10,604 nt of DNA from a bacterium (lineage in GTDB: Bacteria; UBP18; UBA7526). Position 1 is the stretch's first letter; each line of letters begins with the position of its first letter. The notes under the pieces are model-generated. The model saw only the letters and a list, made by a program, of their open reading frames with translations, was not told the DNA's origin and did not search any database. Location: contig JAUWXM010000036.1 of NCBI GenBank assembly GCA_030616365.1, positions 1 through 10,604 of the forward strand, given 5' to 3'. Both the position numbers and the translations under genes were made by a program. Positions 1-6,764 of the stretch are shown piece after piece.

Positions 1-1
1 T

Positions 2-1273
2 GGAAGGGGAGCAGAATCCCAGGGGCATAGACCAAATAGTGCTTACCGGGGTCATGACCTATTCGGGAAGCTTACCTATGACCTAACTGATTGGTCAAAA
101 CTCATCCTTGAGGGTGGATACTATAATGGGGAGCATGGAAATCCGGATAAGAAAACTACACCGGATTATGATAATAGATTGCATAAGCACAGAGTCTGGG
201 GAAGCCTGGGATGGAAAGCAAAGTTCGGTGAGAGAACCAACCTCTCTTTGAAGGCTTATGGAAGGGAAGAGAAATTAAAAAATATCACCCATACCGCAGC
301 GCCCTCCTTTCATAGAATGGATACCCTGGGAGGGGAGGCAGAGTATTCTATAAAGATTGGGAAGAGGAATAAGGTCACTCTTGGGGCTGACCTTCACGAG
401 AATGGATTAGACTCCATACAACCGGGGGAGAGACCGGATATTAAGCATGATTTGACCACCCAGGCCTACTGGATTCAGGATGAGATAAAGATATGTAAGC
501 CTCTAACCTTTACCATAGGGAGCAGATGGGATTACCATCCTGCCTTCGGCACAGAGGGTTCTCCTAAGGCAAGCATCCTCTATAAAGTGACGAAGAAAAC
601 CACCTTGAGAGCCTCTGGAGGGAAGGCCTTCCGGGCACCTACCCTGTCTGACCTCTATGCCAATGATCCTGGGATGGGGGTAGGAAACCCTGATTTAAAA
701 CCAGAGAAGGCCTGGGCCTGGGATGTAGGAATCGACCAGGTTTTTACTAAGAACCTACTGGGAAAGTCAACCTTCTTCAGAAGGGAAGTGGACAACCTTA
801 TCATTTGGGCGGATGAGGATGGAGACAACACCTATAATCCTACGAATGTAGAAAAGGCCTTAATTTGGGGAATAGAATCGGAACTGAGAGCCAAGATGGG
901 CAAATACTTCTCAAGTGGCATAGGCTACACCTGGTTAGAGACGAGAAATAAGACCGTAGGAGTTAATTACAACAACCATCTTACCTATCTGCCGATACAT
1001 AAGGCCAATGCCTATCTGGAATATAAAACTAAGTTTGGGCTTCTGGCCAGGGTAGAGGAGGAGTTCGTTGACTCTCGCTTCGTTAATAAAGCTAATATAA
1101 AAACAAGGGAACTTCCTCGTTATTTCCTGACCAACCTCAGGGTAGAATACACTAAGAAGTACTTCACCTGGTTTGCTGGGATTAACAACGTTTTCAATAC
1201 CAACTATGAGATGAGAGAGCACTATCCCATGCCCAGAAGGACAGGAATGGTGGGAATGAAGATAAAGTTCTAA
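2..1273 (+). CDS. TonB-dependent outer-membrane receptor, BtuB-like (5' end missing)
   Basis: C-terminal 423 residues of an outer-membrane beta-barrel receptor that imports a scarce ligand with TonB energy. The frame is open from base 2 to the stop at 1271-1273, so the gene continues beyond the left edge; the signal peptide, TonB box and most of the plug are not visible. The protein is a run of amphipathic strands rich in aromatic residues. It carries the segment conserved in this family, FRAPTLSDLY followed by GNPDLKPEKAW (about 628-708), and ends in phenylalanine (MKIKF), as expected for BAM-dependent barrel assembly. A TTG at 179 could be mistaken for a start but lies inside the barrel. 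The downstream exbB-exbD-tonB and cobalamin-linker genes point to a corrinoid as ligand. That assignment is inferred from context; a siderophore receptor cannot be excluded by sequence alone. Confidence 0.88.
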   Translation, partial: GRGAESQGHRPNSAYRGHDLFGKLTYDLTDWSKLILEGGYYNGEHGNPDKKTTPDYDNRLHKHRVWGSLGWKAKFGERTNLSLKAYGREEKLKNITHTAAPSFHRMDTLGGEAEYSIKIGKRNKVTLGADLHENGLDSIQPGERPDIKHDLTTQAYWIQDEIKICKPLTFTIGSRWDYHPAFGTEGSPKASILYKVTKKTTLRASGGKAFRAPTLSDLYANDPGMGVGNPDLKPEKAWAWDVGIDQVFTKNLLGKSTFFRREVDNLIIWADEDGDNTYNPTNVEKALIWGIESELRAKMGKYFSSGIGYTWLETRNKTVGVNYNNHLTYLPIHKANAYLEYKTKFGLLARVEEEFVDSRFVNKANIKTRELPRYFLTNLRVEYTKKYFTWFAGINNVFNTNYEMREHYPMPRRTGMVGMKIKF

Positions 1274-1286
1274 ACACGAATTCAAA

Positions 1287-1293
1287 AAGGAGG
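1287..1293 (+). promoter_or_regulatory. Strong ribosome binding site of exbB
   Basis: AAGGAGG lies six bases before the ATG at 1300. It fixes the exbB start and is the strongest Shine-Dalgarno site in the first cluster. No terminator hairpin is seen in the 26 bases between the receptor stop and this gene, so read-through from the receptor is likely. Confidence 0.8.
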
Positions 1294-1299
1294 CGTGAT

Positions 1300-1956
1300 A
1301 TGTTCAACATTATTGCAAAAGGTGGGGTTTTGATGTGGCCCATTCTTCTCTGTTCAGTAATCTCTGTGGCTATTATTTTGGAACGACTCTATCACTTCCA
1401 TCAAATAAGAATAAATATTCCTGGATTTTTTTCATCCATACGAGATCTTCTCCAGAAGAAGAAGGCTAAAGAGGCTCTGGACCTATGTCAAAAAACCCGA
1501 GCCCCAATAGCACGCATATTGGCCTGTGGCATTCAGAACCATAAAAAAGATATCCGGATTCAGGAGAAAGTAGTCTCTCGTGTAGGTTCCTGGGAAGTAA
1601 GGGGTTTAGAGAAGCATTTGAGAGGTCTGGCTATTATTGGTAATATTACTCCCCTTATAGGTCTTCTGGGCACTGTTGTGGGAATGATTAAGGCCTTTGT
1701 AAAGATCCAGGAACTGGGTGGTAGGGTAGATGCCAGTGTGCTTGCTGGCGGTATCTGGGAAGCGCTCCTTACTACTGCCGCCGGATTGACCGTGGCCATA
1801 CCTACCTTGGTTGCCTATCACTATTTTGAAGGCAAGATCGATAATATGTCTTGCTGGATGAAAGAGGTAGCATCAGAACTGCTTGAGTTCCTGGGAGCAA
1901 GGCCGATCCCAGTCGCAGCGAGAGAGATAAAAGAGGACAAGAATTATGGAATTTGA
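1300..1956 (+). CDS. exbB: ExbB/TolQ/MotA-family proton channel subunit
   Basis: Inner-membrane subunit of the ExbB-ExbD proton channel, which uses proton motive force to energise TonB. The protein has 218 residues, a usual ExbB length. Three membrane segments are visible at about 10-28, 109-131 and 150-173. The cytoplasmic part lies between the first two. The family signature is clear: ITPLIGLLGTVVGMI (116-130) in the second segment, and GIWEALLTTAAGLTVAIP (151-168) in the third. The start is supported by a strong ribosome binding site. The 3' end overlaps exbD by 11 bases. The family also includes TolQ and MotA-like proteins, but the neighbouring receptor and TonB make the ExbB role most likely. 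Confidence 0.95.
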   Translation: MFNIIAKGGVLMWPILLCSVISVAIILERLYHFHQIRINIPGFFSSIRDLLQKKKAKEALDLCQKTRAPIARILACGIQNHKKDIRIQEKVVSRVGSWEVRGLEKHLRGLAIIGNITPLIGLLGTVVGMIKAFVKIQELGGRVDASVLAGGIWEALLTTAAGLTVAIPTLVAYHYFEGKIDNMSCWMKEVASELLEFLGARPIPVAAREIKEDKNYGI

Positions 1957-2359
1957 GGGACGAAGAAGGATTAGCACTCGCCTCAATATCGCTCCCTTAA
2001 TAGATGTCGTCTTTCTCCTTTTGATTTTCTTCATGCTCTCTTCCCATTTTGTCACTCAACCGGGGATAAAGATTACCCTTCCTTCTGCAGCTACCGCCAA
2101 ACTACATCCCGAAGAGGATATTATTATCTCTATCACTGAAGACAGCAACCTATACCTGAATGAAAAACTGGTAACCTTAGAGAATCTTCTTGAGCAATTA
2201 GAGATAGAAATAATCAAGACCGAGAAGAAGACCGTAATTATCAAGGCTGACGAGAAGATAGACTTAGGCTTAGCGGTTAAGGTTATGGACCTTGCCAGAC
2301 AGGCTGAGGCCGAGAGGTTAATAATCTCTACTAAATTAGAAGAAAATGTTAAAAAATAG
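1946..2359 (+). CDS. exbD: ExbD/TolR-family biopolymer transport protein
   Basis: Partner of ExbB in the proton-driven motor; a single-pass inner-membrane protein with a periplasmic domain. The 137 residues match the usual ExbD size. The N-terminus RRRISTRLNIAPLIDVVFLL shows the family pattern, with Asp20 in the membrane helix (about 15-34) at the place of the essential proton-carrying aspartate (Asp25 of E. coli ExbD). The rest is a small soluble domain typical of ExbD/TolR. The ATG lies inside the end of exbB, with AGAGGA eight bases upstream, and the 3' end overlaps tonB by 14 bases. Translation of the three motor genes therefore looks coupled. Confidence 0.95.
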   Translation: MEFEGRRRISTRLNIAPLIDVVFLLLIFFMLSSHFVTQPGIKITLPSAATAKLHPEEDIIISITEDSNLYLNEKLVTLENLLEQLEIEIIKTEKKTVIIKADEKIDLGLAVKVMDLARQAEAERLIISTKLEENVKK

Positions 2360-2942
2360 AGTAATTAGAACTACATTTATAATTTCCCTTATTAGCCATG
2401 GTTTCTTTTTAGCTATGCCCGCATTTAATACAAATGTGCCCAAGCTTGAGAAGCCCAAGGAACTTACTCTCCAGATAGAGATAGAGAAACCTTCACTTCT
2501 ACCTAAAATAGAGAGGATGGGTGAGGAAAAGAAGATAAAAGAAGTAATAGAGAAAGCAGAGCCTGAAAAACAGGCTAAGGAGGTAGCATTAGAAGAAGTA
2601 AGTCCCCAGCCGGTCACAGAAAGAGTGGAGGTCTTAAACCCAGCCGACGAAGCCATGCTCCGCTATCAAGACATGGTCAAACAGAAAATAGAAGAGGTGA
2701 AAAGATATCCTGGGTGGGCGAAGAAGCAAGGCATTGAAGGGATTGCCCATCTTGAATTCGTAATTTTAGCTAATGGTAGGGGTCAAGAGATTAAATTAAT
2801 ACGTTCCTCAGGCTCTAAAATATTAGACCAGGAAGCAATCGCTACCATAAAAAGAGCCTCCCCCTTCCCACCCCATCCAAAGGAAATAGCCAGTTCTTCC
2901 ATCCAGATGGAAGTCTCCCTTGTCTTTACTTTGAAGGAATAA
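2346..2942 (+). CDS. tonB: TonB energy-transducing protein
   Basis: Periplasm-spanning protein that passes energy from ExbB-ExbD to the outer-membrane receptor. It has 198 residues in three parts. A single N-terminal membrane anchor lies at about 7-26 and contains S14-L-I-S-H18, matching the SxxxH motif of TonB anchors. A charged Lys/Glu/Pro linker follows at about 30-100. The C-terminal TonB domain (about 105-198) shows YPGWAKKQGIEGIAHLEF (121-138), SSG (154-156), LD (160-161) and PFPPHP (173-178). The linker is short and rich in Glu-Lys rather than the Pro-rich form of E. coli. Its place between exbD and cbiB suggests a TonB devoted to the receptor at the left edge, though it may serve others. 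Confidence 0.94.
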   Translation: MLKNRVIRTTFIISLISHGFFLAMPAFNTNVPKLEKPKELTLQIEIEKPSLLPKIERMGEEKKIKEVIEKAEPEKQAKEVALEEVSPQPVTERVEVLNPADEAMLRYQDMVKQKIEEVKRYPGWAKKQGIEGIAHLEFVILANGRGQEIKLIRSSGSKILDQEAIATIKRASPFPPHPKEIASSSIQMEVSLVFTLKE

Positions 2943-2950
2943 GGTAAGCA

Positions 2951-3922
2951 ATGGAATTAGCCTGCGTTTGTATAATCGCCTATATTATGGATTTGACCTT
3001 AGGAGACCCAAAGTGGCTGGGCCATCCTGTGGTCTGGATAGGGAAAGCCATCTCTTTTATAGAAAGACAAGTTTACGGTTTACGGTTTACGGTTTACGGT
3101 AAAGGGTTAAATCATGAAAAAATTGCCGGGGTTATTTTAACGGTTATTGTTGCTGGGGGAAGTTTCTTAATTGCCTGGACAGTTATTAAAATAGCCTATA
3201 AGTTATATCCCGCTTTGGGTTTAATTATAACCATCTGGGGTGCCTTTACTATCCTCTCTATAAGAGGGCTCGGCCAGGGAGGAGAAGGGGTTTATCTGGC
3301 ATTAAAGAAGGAAAACCTTAAGTTAACCCGTAAAAGTCTTTCTGAAATTGTGGGACGGGATACTAAAAATCTAAGGAAAGAGGGAATAATTAGAGGGACG
3401 GTGGAGAGCATCTCCGAGAACACCATAGATGGAGTAGTGGCCCCCCTATTCTATCTCTTCTTAGGGGGTGTTCCCTTAGCCTTTGCCTATAAGGCAATAA
3501 ATACTCTGGACTCTATGGTTGGCTATCAGAATAGGAAATATAGGGACTTTGGCTGGGCGGGGGCAAAATTAGACGATATTGCCAACTATATTCCCACTCG
3601 CTTGGGAGGAATATTAATCTCTCTGGGAGCATTTCTCTTTAAGAAAGATGGAAAGAGTGCTTTTCGAGTTATGTTTAAGGACGGAAGAAAGTATAATAGT
3701 CCAAATGCTGGTCTTTCCCAGGGAGCGATGGCTGGAGCACTAGGCATTAGACTGGGTGGAGTAAACTATTACCAAGGTAAAAAGATAGTCAAACCTTATC
3801 TGGGCCATCCAAAGAGAAAACTTTCTTCAATTCATATAAAAGAGTCCGTTAATTTAATGTATCTAACCTCTGTTCTTACTCTAATCTTGGGGGTTTTTAT
3901 TAGATGGCTTCTCTTTTCGTAA
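2951..3922 (+). CDS. cbiB: CbiB: adenosylcobinamide-phosphate synthase
   Basis: Integral membrane enzyme of cobalamin synthesis and salvage. It joins (R)-1-amino-2-propanol O-2-phosphate to adenosylcobyric acid, giving adenosylcobinamide phosphate. (The enzyme is called CobD in aerobic-pathway nomenclature.) The 323 residues are close to the 319 of Salmonella CbiB. Family motifs include DLTLGDPKWLGHPVVWIGK (14-32), VESISENTIDGVVAPLFY, YKAINTLDSMVGYQN, AKLDDIANYIPTRLGG and SPNAGLSQGAMAGALG. Several hydrophobic segments fit a multi-pass protein. The ATG is 8 bases after tonB, with AAGGTAAG just upstream. Residues 41-50 (VYGLRFTVYG) are encoded by a tandem heptamer repeat that looks foreign to the family. 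The 3' end overlaps the next gene by 19 bases. Confidence 0.93.
   Translation: MELACVCIIAYIMDLTLGDPKWLGHPVVWIGKAISFIERQVYGLRFTVYGKGLNHEKIAGVILTVIVAGGSFLIAWTVIKIAYKLYPALGLIITIWGAFTILSIRGLGQGGEGVYLALKKENLKLTRKSLSEIVGRDTKNLRKEGIIRGTVESISENTIDGVVAPLFYLFLGGVPLAFAYKAINTLDSMVGYQNRKYRDFGWAGAKLDDIANYIPTRLGGILISLGAFLFKKDGKSAFRVMFKDGRKYNSPNAGLSQGAMAGALGIRLGGVNYYQGKKIVKPYLGHPKRKLSSIHIKESVNLMYLTSVLTLILGVFIRWLLFS
3071..3100 (+). repeat. Tandem heptamer GTTTACG x4 inside cbiB
   Basis: Four perfect, uninterrupted copies of GTTTACG occupy 3071-3098, followed by a partial GT. They encode VYGLRFTVYG, in the loop after the first conserved block of CbiB. The unit is seven bases, so gain or loss of one copy would shift the reading frame. 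On this strand the repeat has no stop codon in any frame, so it can be read through. Confidence 0.92.
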
Positions 3923-4791
3923 TAGCGCAAGCGCCTGCTTCTTGCGGGGAATTGGTCCAGGGAATATTTAATGGAGAAAACTTCCATATCTCTTGCCCCG
4001 TAAGTCTCTATTCTCGGGTCAAAGTTACCTTAAATGCCGAGGGCAGAATCGTTGGGCCTTCTAGTAGATGGAAGACAAAAGAGACAATTAAAAGAACCTT
4101 GAGTTTTTTTAGTGAAGAAAGTTTGGGAGTGAATTTTAAGATTAACTCTAAGATACCTTTGGGAAAGGGGATGGCTTCGTCTACCGCAGATATTGGAGCT
4201 GCCTCTCTTGCCATTGCACGAGTCTTAAAGAAAAAGATATCTCCTCAGGAGATTGCTAAGATTGCCCTATCTATTGAGCCCACGGATGGAACGTTATTCA
4301 ATGGCATAGTTATCTTTGACCATAGAAAGGGCGCCCTCTTCAAATTCTTAGGAAAGGTGCCAGACATGGAGATATTTGTTATCGATCTGGGGGGAAGGGT
4401 TGACACCTTAGAGTTCAATAAAAAGGTTTCGACCAAGATAAATCAAAAAAGAGAAGGAGAGATAAGAGAAGCGCTGAAGTTAGTGGAAAAGGGGATAAAG
4501 GGAAGGGACCCAGGCTTGATTGCCAAAGGAGCAACAATTAGTGCCTTCAGTAACCAGAAAATTCTTTATAAACCTGACTTGGATAAAATATGGAAGATCT
4601 CTCAAGCAGCAGGGGCTCTGGGAGTGAATGTTGCCCATAGCGGAACGGTGGTAGGTGTTCTGGCCAAACCGAATAGAGTTAATTTCAAAGAACTGAAGGA
4701 CTCTTTACAGGATAGAGAAATTGGCGAAGTTTTCTATAAAACGAAGATAGTGAATGAAGTTTTACAATGCATATCCACGGTGGAAATGTAG
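3904..4791 (+). CDS. pduX: L-threonine kinase, PduX-type GHMP kinase
   Basis: Cytoplasmic kinase that phosphorylates L-threonine to L-threonine O-3-phosphate, the substrate of CobD. The 295 residues match the family. The N-terminus APASCGELVQG (10-20) followed by HISCPVSLYSRV (28-39) is typical of PduX-type kinases. The GHMP ATP-binding motif IPLGKGMASSTADIGAA lies at 84-100, and the third GHMP motif GVNVAHSGTVVGVL at 240-253. The ATG at 3904 overlaps the end of cbiB by 19 bases; its ribosome binding site is weak, as expected for coupled translation. The 3' end overlaps cobD by 25 bases. Other GHMP kinases (homoserine kinase, mevalonate kinase) are less likely given the N-terminal motif and the flanking cbiB and cobD. 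Confidence 0.9.
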   Translation: MASLFVIAQAPASCGELVQGIFNGENFHISCPVSLYSRVKVTLNAEGRIVGPSSRWKTKETIKRTLSFFSEESLGVNFKINSKIPLGKGMASSTADIGAASLAIARVLKKKISPQEIAKIALSIEPTDGTLFNGIVIFDHRKGALFKFLGKVPDMEIFVIDLGGRVDTLEFNKKVSTKINQKREGEIREALKLVEKGIKGRDPGLIAKGATISAFSNQKILYKPDLDKIWKISQAAGALGVNVAHSGTVVGVLAKPNRVNFKELKDSLQDREIGEVFYKTKIVNEVLQCISTVEM

Positions 4792-5867
4792 AAGAGATTG
4801 AAAGACAATATGGATTAAGGGAAGAGAAGATAATGGACTTCAGTGCCAATATCAATCCTTTGGACCCTTCTCCAAGAGTAATTAAAGCCTTAAAAGAAAA
4901 TTTAGATAAGATTGCTCGTTATCCTGATCCAGAGGTAATAAATTTAAGAAAAGAACTTGCCAAATATCTAAAGGTTAATCCAGAGAACATAATTGCCGGA
5001 AATGGAGCAGTAGAACTTATTTATCTAATCTGTCGTACCCTTAGGCCTAGGAAAGCCTTACTTGTTGTCCCTACCTTTACTGAGTATGAATCTGCCTTAG
5101 GGAGTGTAGGATGCAGAATAAAGTTTTTTCCGTTAAAATCTAAAGACGAGTTCAGACTAAATATAAAAGAGTTGCTAAGGGAAATAAAAGGAATAGATTT
5201 ACCCCGCTCCTGTATACAGGGGCGGGGTTTGCTCTTTTTGTGTAACCCAAACAACCCTACAGGACAACTTATAAATAAAGCCGATATGTTGAAAATAGTC
5301 GACAACGCCCGAAAGAAAGGGGCCTTTGTTATTATCGACGAGGTATTCATGGATTTTGTTGAAAATGAAAAAGAAGAGACTTTAATTCAGGAAGCAATTA
5401 AGCGGAATAATCTATTTGTAATCAGGTCTTTAACAAAGTTTTTTGTCCTTCCTGGAATAAGGATTGGCTATGGAATAGGGAATAAAAGGCTTTTAAAGAA
5501 ACTGAAAATATATAAAGAATACTGGAGCGTCAATGTCCTGGCTCAGATAGCAGGAATAGCAGCCCTGAAAGATAAAGAATATATCAAAAAAACAAAGGGA
5601 CTTATCTCGATAGAGAAAGAGTTTCTCTATCATAGATTATCCAAAATCAATGGCCTGAAGCTCTATCCCTCAGTCACCAACTTTATCCTCTGTCGGTTAC
5701 CCAGTAAAATGGACACCAAAAATCTTCAGAAAAAACTGATCCAGAAGAATATTCTCATTCGCGACTGCTCCTCGTTTCGCTCCTTGAATGATAGATATAT
5801 TCGTGTTGCAGTAAGAACCCGCAGGGAAAACCTACACTTAATCAATTCCCTCTCAAATATTATTTAA
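4767..5867 (+). CDS. cobD: CobD: L-threonine-O-3-phosphate decarboxylase
   Basis: PLP-dependent fold-type I enzyme related to histidinol-phosphate aminotransferase. It decarboxylates L-threonine O-3-phosphate to (R)-1-amino-2-propanol O-2-phosphate, the cobalamin linker used by CbiB. The 366 residues begin with MHIHGGN, the HGG start usual for CobD, followed by DFSANINPLDPSP (24-36). PLP-site features are CNPNNPTG (159-166), DEVF from Asp191, SLTKFF with the Schiff-base lysine Lys224, and PGIRIGYG (229-236). A C-terminal RVAVR (346-350) carries the likely carboxylate-binding arginine. The conserved HGG supports the start inside the upstream gene. Residues 146-154 (PRSCIQGRG) interrupt the usual approach to CNPNNPTG and are encoded by a 28-bp palindrome. 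HisC is the main alternative; the N-terminus and the neighbours favour CobD. Confidence 0.9.
   Translation: MHIHGGNVEEIERQYGLREEKIMDFSANINPLDPSPRVIKALKENLDKIARYPDPEVINLRKELAKYLKVNPENIIAGNGAVELIYLICRTLRPRKALLVVPTFTEYESALGSVGCRIKFFPLKSKDEFRLNIKELLREIKGIDLPRSCIQGRGLLFLCNPNNPTGQLINKADMLKIVDNARKKGAFVIIDEVFMDFVENEKEETLIQEAIKRNNLFVIRSLTKFFVLPGIRIGYGIGNKRLLKKLKIYKEYWSVNVLAQIAGIAALKDKEYIKKTKGLISIEKEFLYHRLSKINGLKLYPSVTNFILCRLPSKMDTKNLQKKLIQKNILIRDCSSFRSLNDRYIRVAVRTRRENLHLINSLSNII
5201..5228 (+). repeat. 28-bp near-perfect palindrome inside cobD
   Basis: The sequence is symmetric about 5214/5215. Thirteen of 14 base pairs match, and the exception, T5208 opposite G5221, is a wobble pair in RNA. Arms are ACCCCGCTCCTG and CAGGGGCGGGGT around a TATA loop. 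It spans the last base of codon 145 and codons 146-154 of cobD, adding PRSCIQGRG without breaking the frame. A pyrimidine-rich stretch (TTGCTCTTTTTG) follows, so the transcript could resemble an intrinsic terminator. Confidence 0.85.
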
Positions 5868-5888
5868 AATCTTTTTAGAAAAAGATAA

Positions 5889-5910
5889 CCCCGATGAATC
5901 GGGGCTTTTG
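5889..5910 (+). terminator. Intrinsic terminator of the corrinoid cluster
   Basis: CCCCGA and TCGGGG form a six-base stem around a TGAA loop (5889-5904), followed by CTTTTG. It starts 22 bases after the cobD stop. An A-rich stretch just upstream (GAAAAAGATAA) means it might also act weakly on the other strand. The T tract is short, so termination may be partial. Confidence 0.7.
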
Positions 5911-5936
5911 CATTTAGAGAGGGAGTATGATAAAAT
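5908..5936 (+). promoter_or_regulatory. Possible sigma70-type promoter of the UPF0280 gene
   Basis: A -10-like TAAAAT (5931-5936) lies 17 bases after a weak -35-like TTGCAT (5908-5913). An overlapping TATGAT (5927-5932) is an alternative -10. The -35 overlaps the T tract of the terminator. Only three of six -35 bases match consensus, so this is tentative. Confidence 0.35.
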
Positions 5937-5964
5937 TTAGCAATGGGATTTGAATATAAATTTT

Positions 5965-5969
5965 GAGGA
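5965..5969 (+). promoter_or_regulatory. Ribosome binding site deciding the UPF0280 start
   Basis: GAGGA is spaced five bases from the ATG at 5975. It lies inside any product begun at the in-frame TTG at 5963, so it argues for the ATG and removes four residues from the longest frame. Confidence 0.65.
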
Positions 5970-5974
5970 AGAAA

Positions 5975-6697
5975 ATGTATGAGAAACGCTTCTATCGGGA
6001 TTTGATAAGGCTTGAGGATCTGGTCACCTTTGAGGTAGCGATCCAAGAGACCGACCTCTTTATCTCTGCCGACAAGGAATTGCAAGAAAAGGCAAGCAAT
6101 GCCATTCTAAAATATAGGAATCAGATTGAGCATTACATAAGAAAGAATCCTTTATTTCAGAGTAGTTTAAAACCCCTTCCTGTAGATAAAACCGCGCCAG
6201 AAATCGTAAGAATTATGCAGGAGACCTCTCTAAAAGCAGGGGTGGGTCCCTTTGCCTCTGTGGCTGGGGCCATAGCAGAGTTTGTGGGAAGAAAGCTATT
6301 GAAGTATTCCAAGGAAGTCATCGTTGAAAACGGAGGAGACATATTTCTAAAGATTCTGAAGAAGAGAAGGATTGGCATTTTTGCTGGCAAGTCAAAGTTT
6401 TCCAATAGCTTGGCCCTTGATATATCACCAAGTGAAACTCCCTTGGGAGTCTGCACCTCTTCTGGAACCGTGGGTCATTCTCTCTCTTTGGGAAAAGCAG
6501 ATGCTATAGTGGCAGTCTCTAAATCCTGTTCTTTGGCAGATGCTTCAGCCACTGCCATTGGAAACCTGATAAAGAAAAAGGAAGATATCTCGAAAGGGAT
6601 AGAGAAGGCCAAGGGAATAGAAGGCTTAAGGGGAATAGTTGTTATCAAAGATGATAAAATTGGTGTCTGGGGAGATTTGAGACTAATCAAGATCTGA
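5975..6697 (+). CDS. UPF0280 family protein (ApbE-like superfamily), function unknown
   Basis: A 240-residue soluble protein of the UPF0280 family, which is structurally related to ApbE flavin transferases but has no established role that I can state. Family motifs: AGVGPFASVAGAIAEF (88-103), VENGGDIFL (117-125), CTSSGTVGHSLSLGKADA (160-177) and SLADASATAIGN (186-197). The GGD and ADA-AT pattern is the part most like ApbE. An upstream TTG at 5963 is in frame. The ATG at 5975 is preferred because GAGGA sits five bases before it, and the protein then begins MYEKRFYR, as family members usually do. It follows the corrinoid terminator, so it is probably a separate unit. A link to corrinoid or flavin chemistry is possible by position only. 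Confidence 0.87.
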   Translation: MYEKRFYRDLIRLEDLVTFEVAIQETDLFISADKELQEKASNAILKYRNQIEHYIRKNPLFQSSLKPLPVDKTAPEIVRIMQETSLKAGVGPFASVAGAIAEFVGRKLLKYSKEVIVENGGDIFLKILKKRRIGIFAGKSKFSNSLALDISPSETPLGVCTSSGTVGHSLSLGKADAIVAVSKSCSLADASATAIGNLIKKKEDISKGIEKAKGIEGLRGIVVIKDDKIGVWGDLRLIKI

Positions 6698-6708
6698 GTT
6701 ATCGTAGT

Positions 6709-6737
6709 TTGACAAATAAGTCTCTTTGATGTATACT
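6709..6737 (+). promoter_or_regulatory. Near-consensus sigma70-type promoter of the mscS operon
   Basis: A perfect -35 TTGACA (6709-6714) and -10 TATACT (6732-6737, five of six) are separated by exactly 17 bases. Transcription would start near 6744, leaving a leader of about 20 bases that is mostly ribosome binding site. This is the best promoter in the window and suggests housekeeping-level expression of the channel operon, with no room for a riboswitch. Confidence 0.85.
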
Positions 6738-6749
6738 AAGTAGTTAAAA

Positions 6750-6756
6750 AAGGAGG
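6750..6756 (+). promoter_or_regulatory. Strong ribosome binding site of mscS
   Basis: AAGGAGG, within a longer purine run (AAAAAAGGAGGAGGG), lies eight bases before the ATG at 6765. With the promoter just upstream it indicates high expression. Confidence 0.8.
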
Positions 6757-6764
6757 AGGGAGAT

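Noticed and set aside
179..1273. TTG at 179 as start of a complete 364-residue protein
   Set aside because: The frame is open to base 2, and the residues before 179 continue the barrel-like pattern; there is no ribosome binding site at 179. The gene is a fragment cut by the window edge.
935..1285. 116-residue reverse-strand reading frame opposite the receptor
   Set aside because: The forward frame encodes the conserved end of a TonB-dependent receptor; the reverse product has no recognisable motif.
3071..3100. CRISPR or minisatellite array
   Set aside because: The units are seven bases, directly adjacent and without spacers, so this is a short tandem repeat and not a CRISPR array.
5868..5974. 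Cobalamin riboswitch between cobD and the UPF0280 gene
   Set aside because: The gap is about 107 bases, largely taken by a terminator and a possible promoter; no B12-box-like sequence or multi-stem architecture is visible. If the cluster has one, it should be upstream of the receptor, outside the window.
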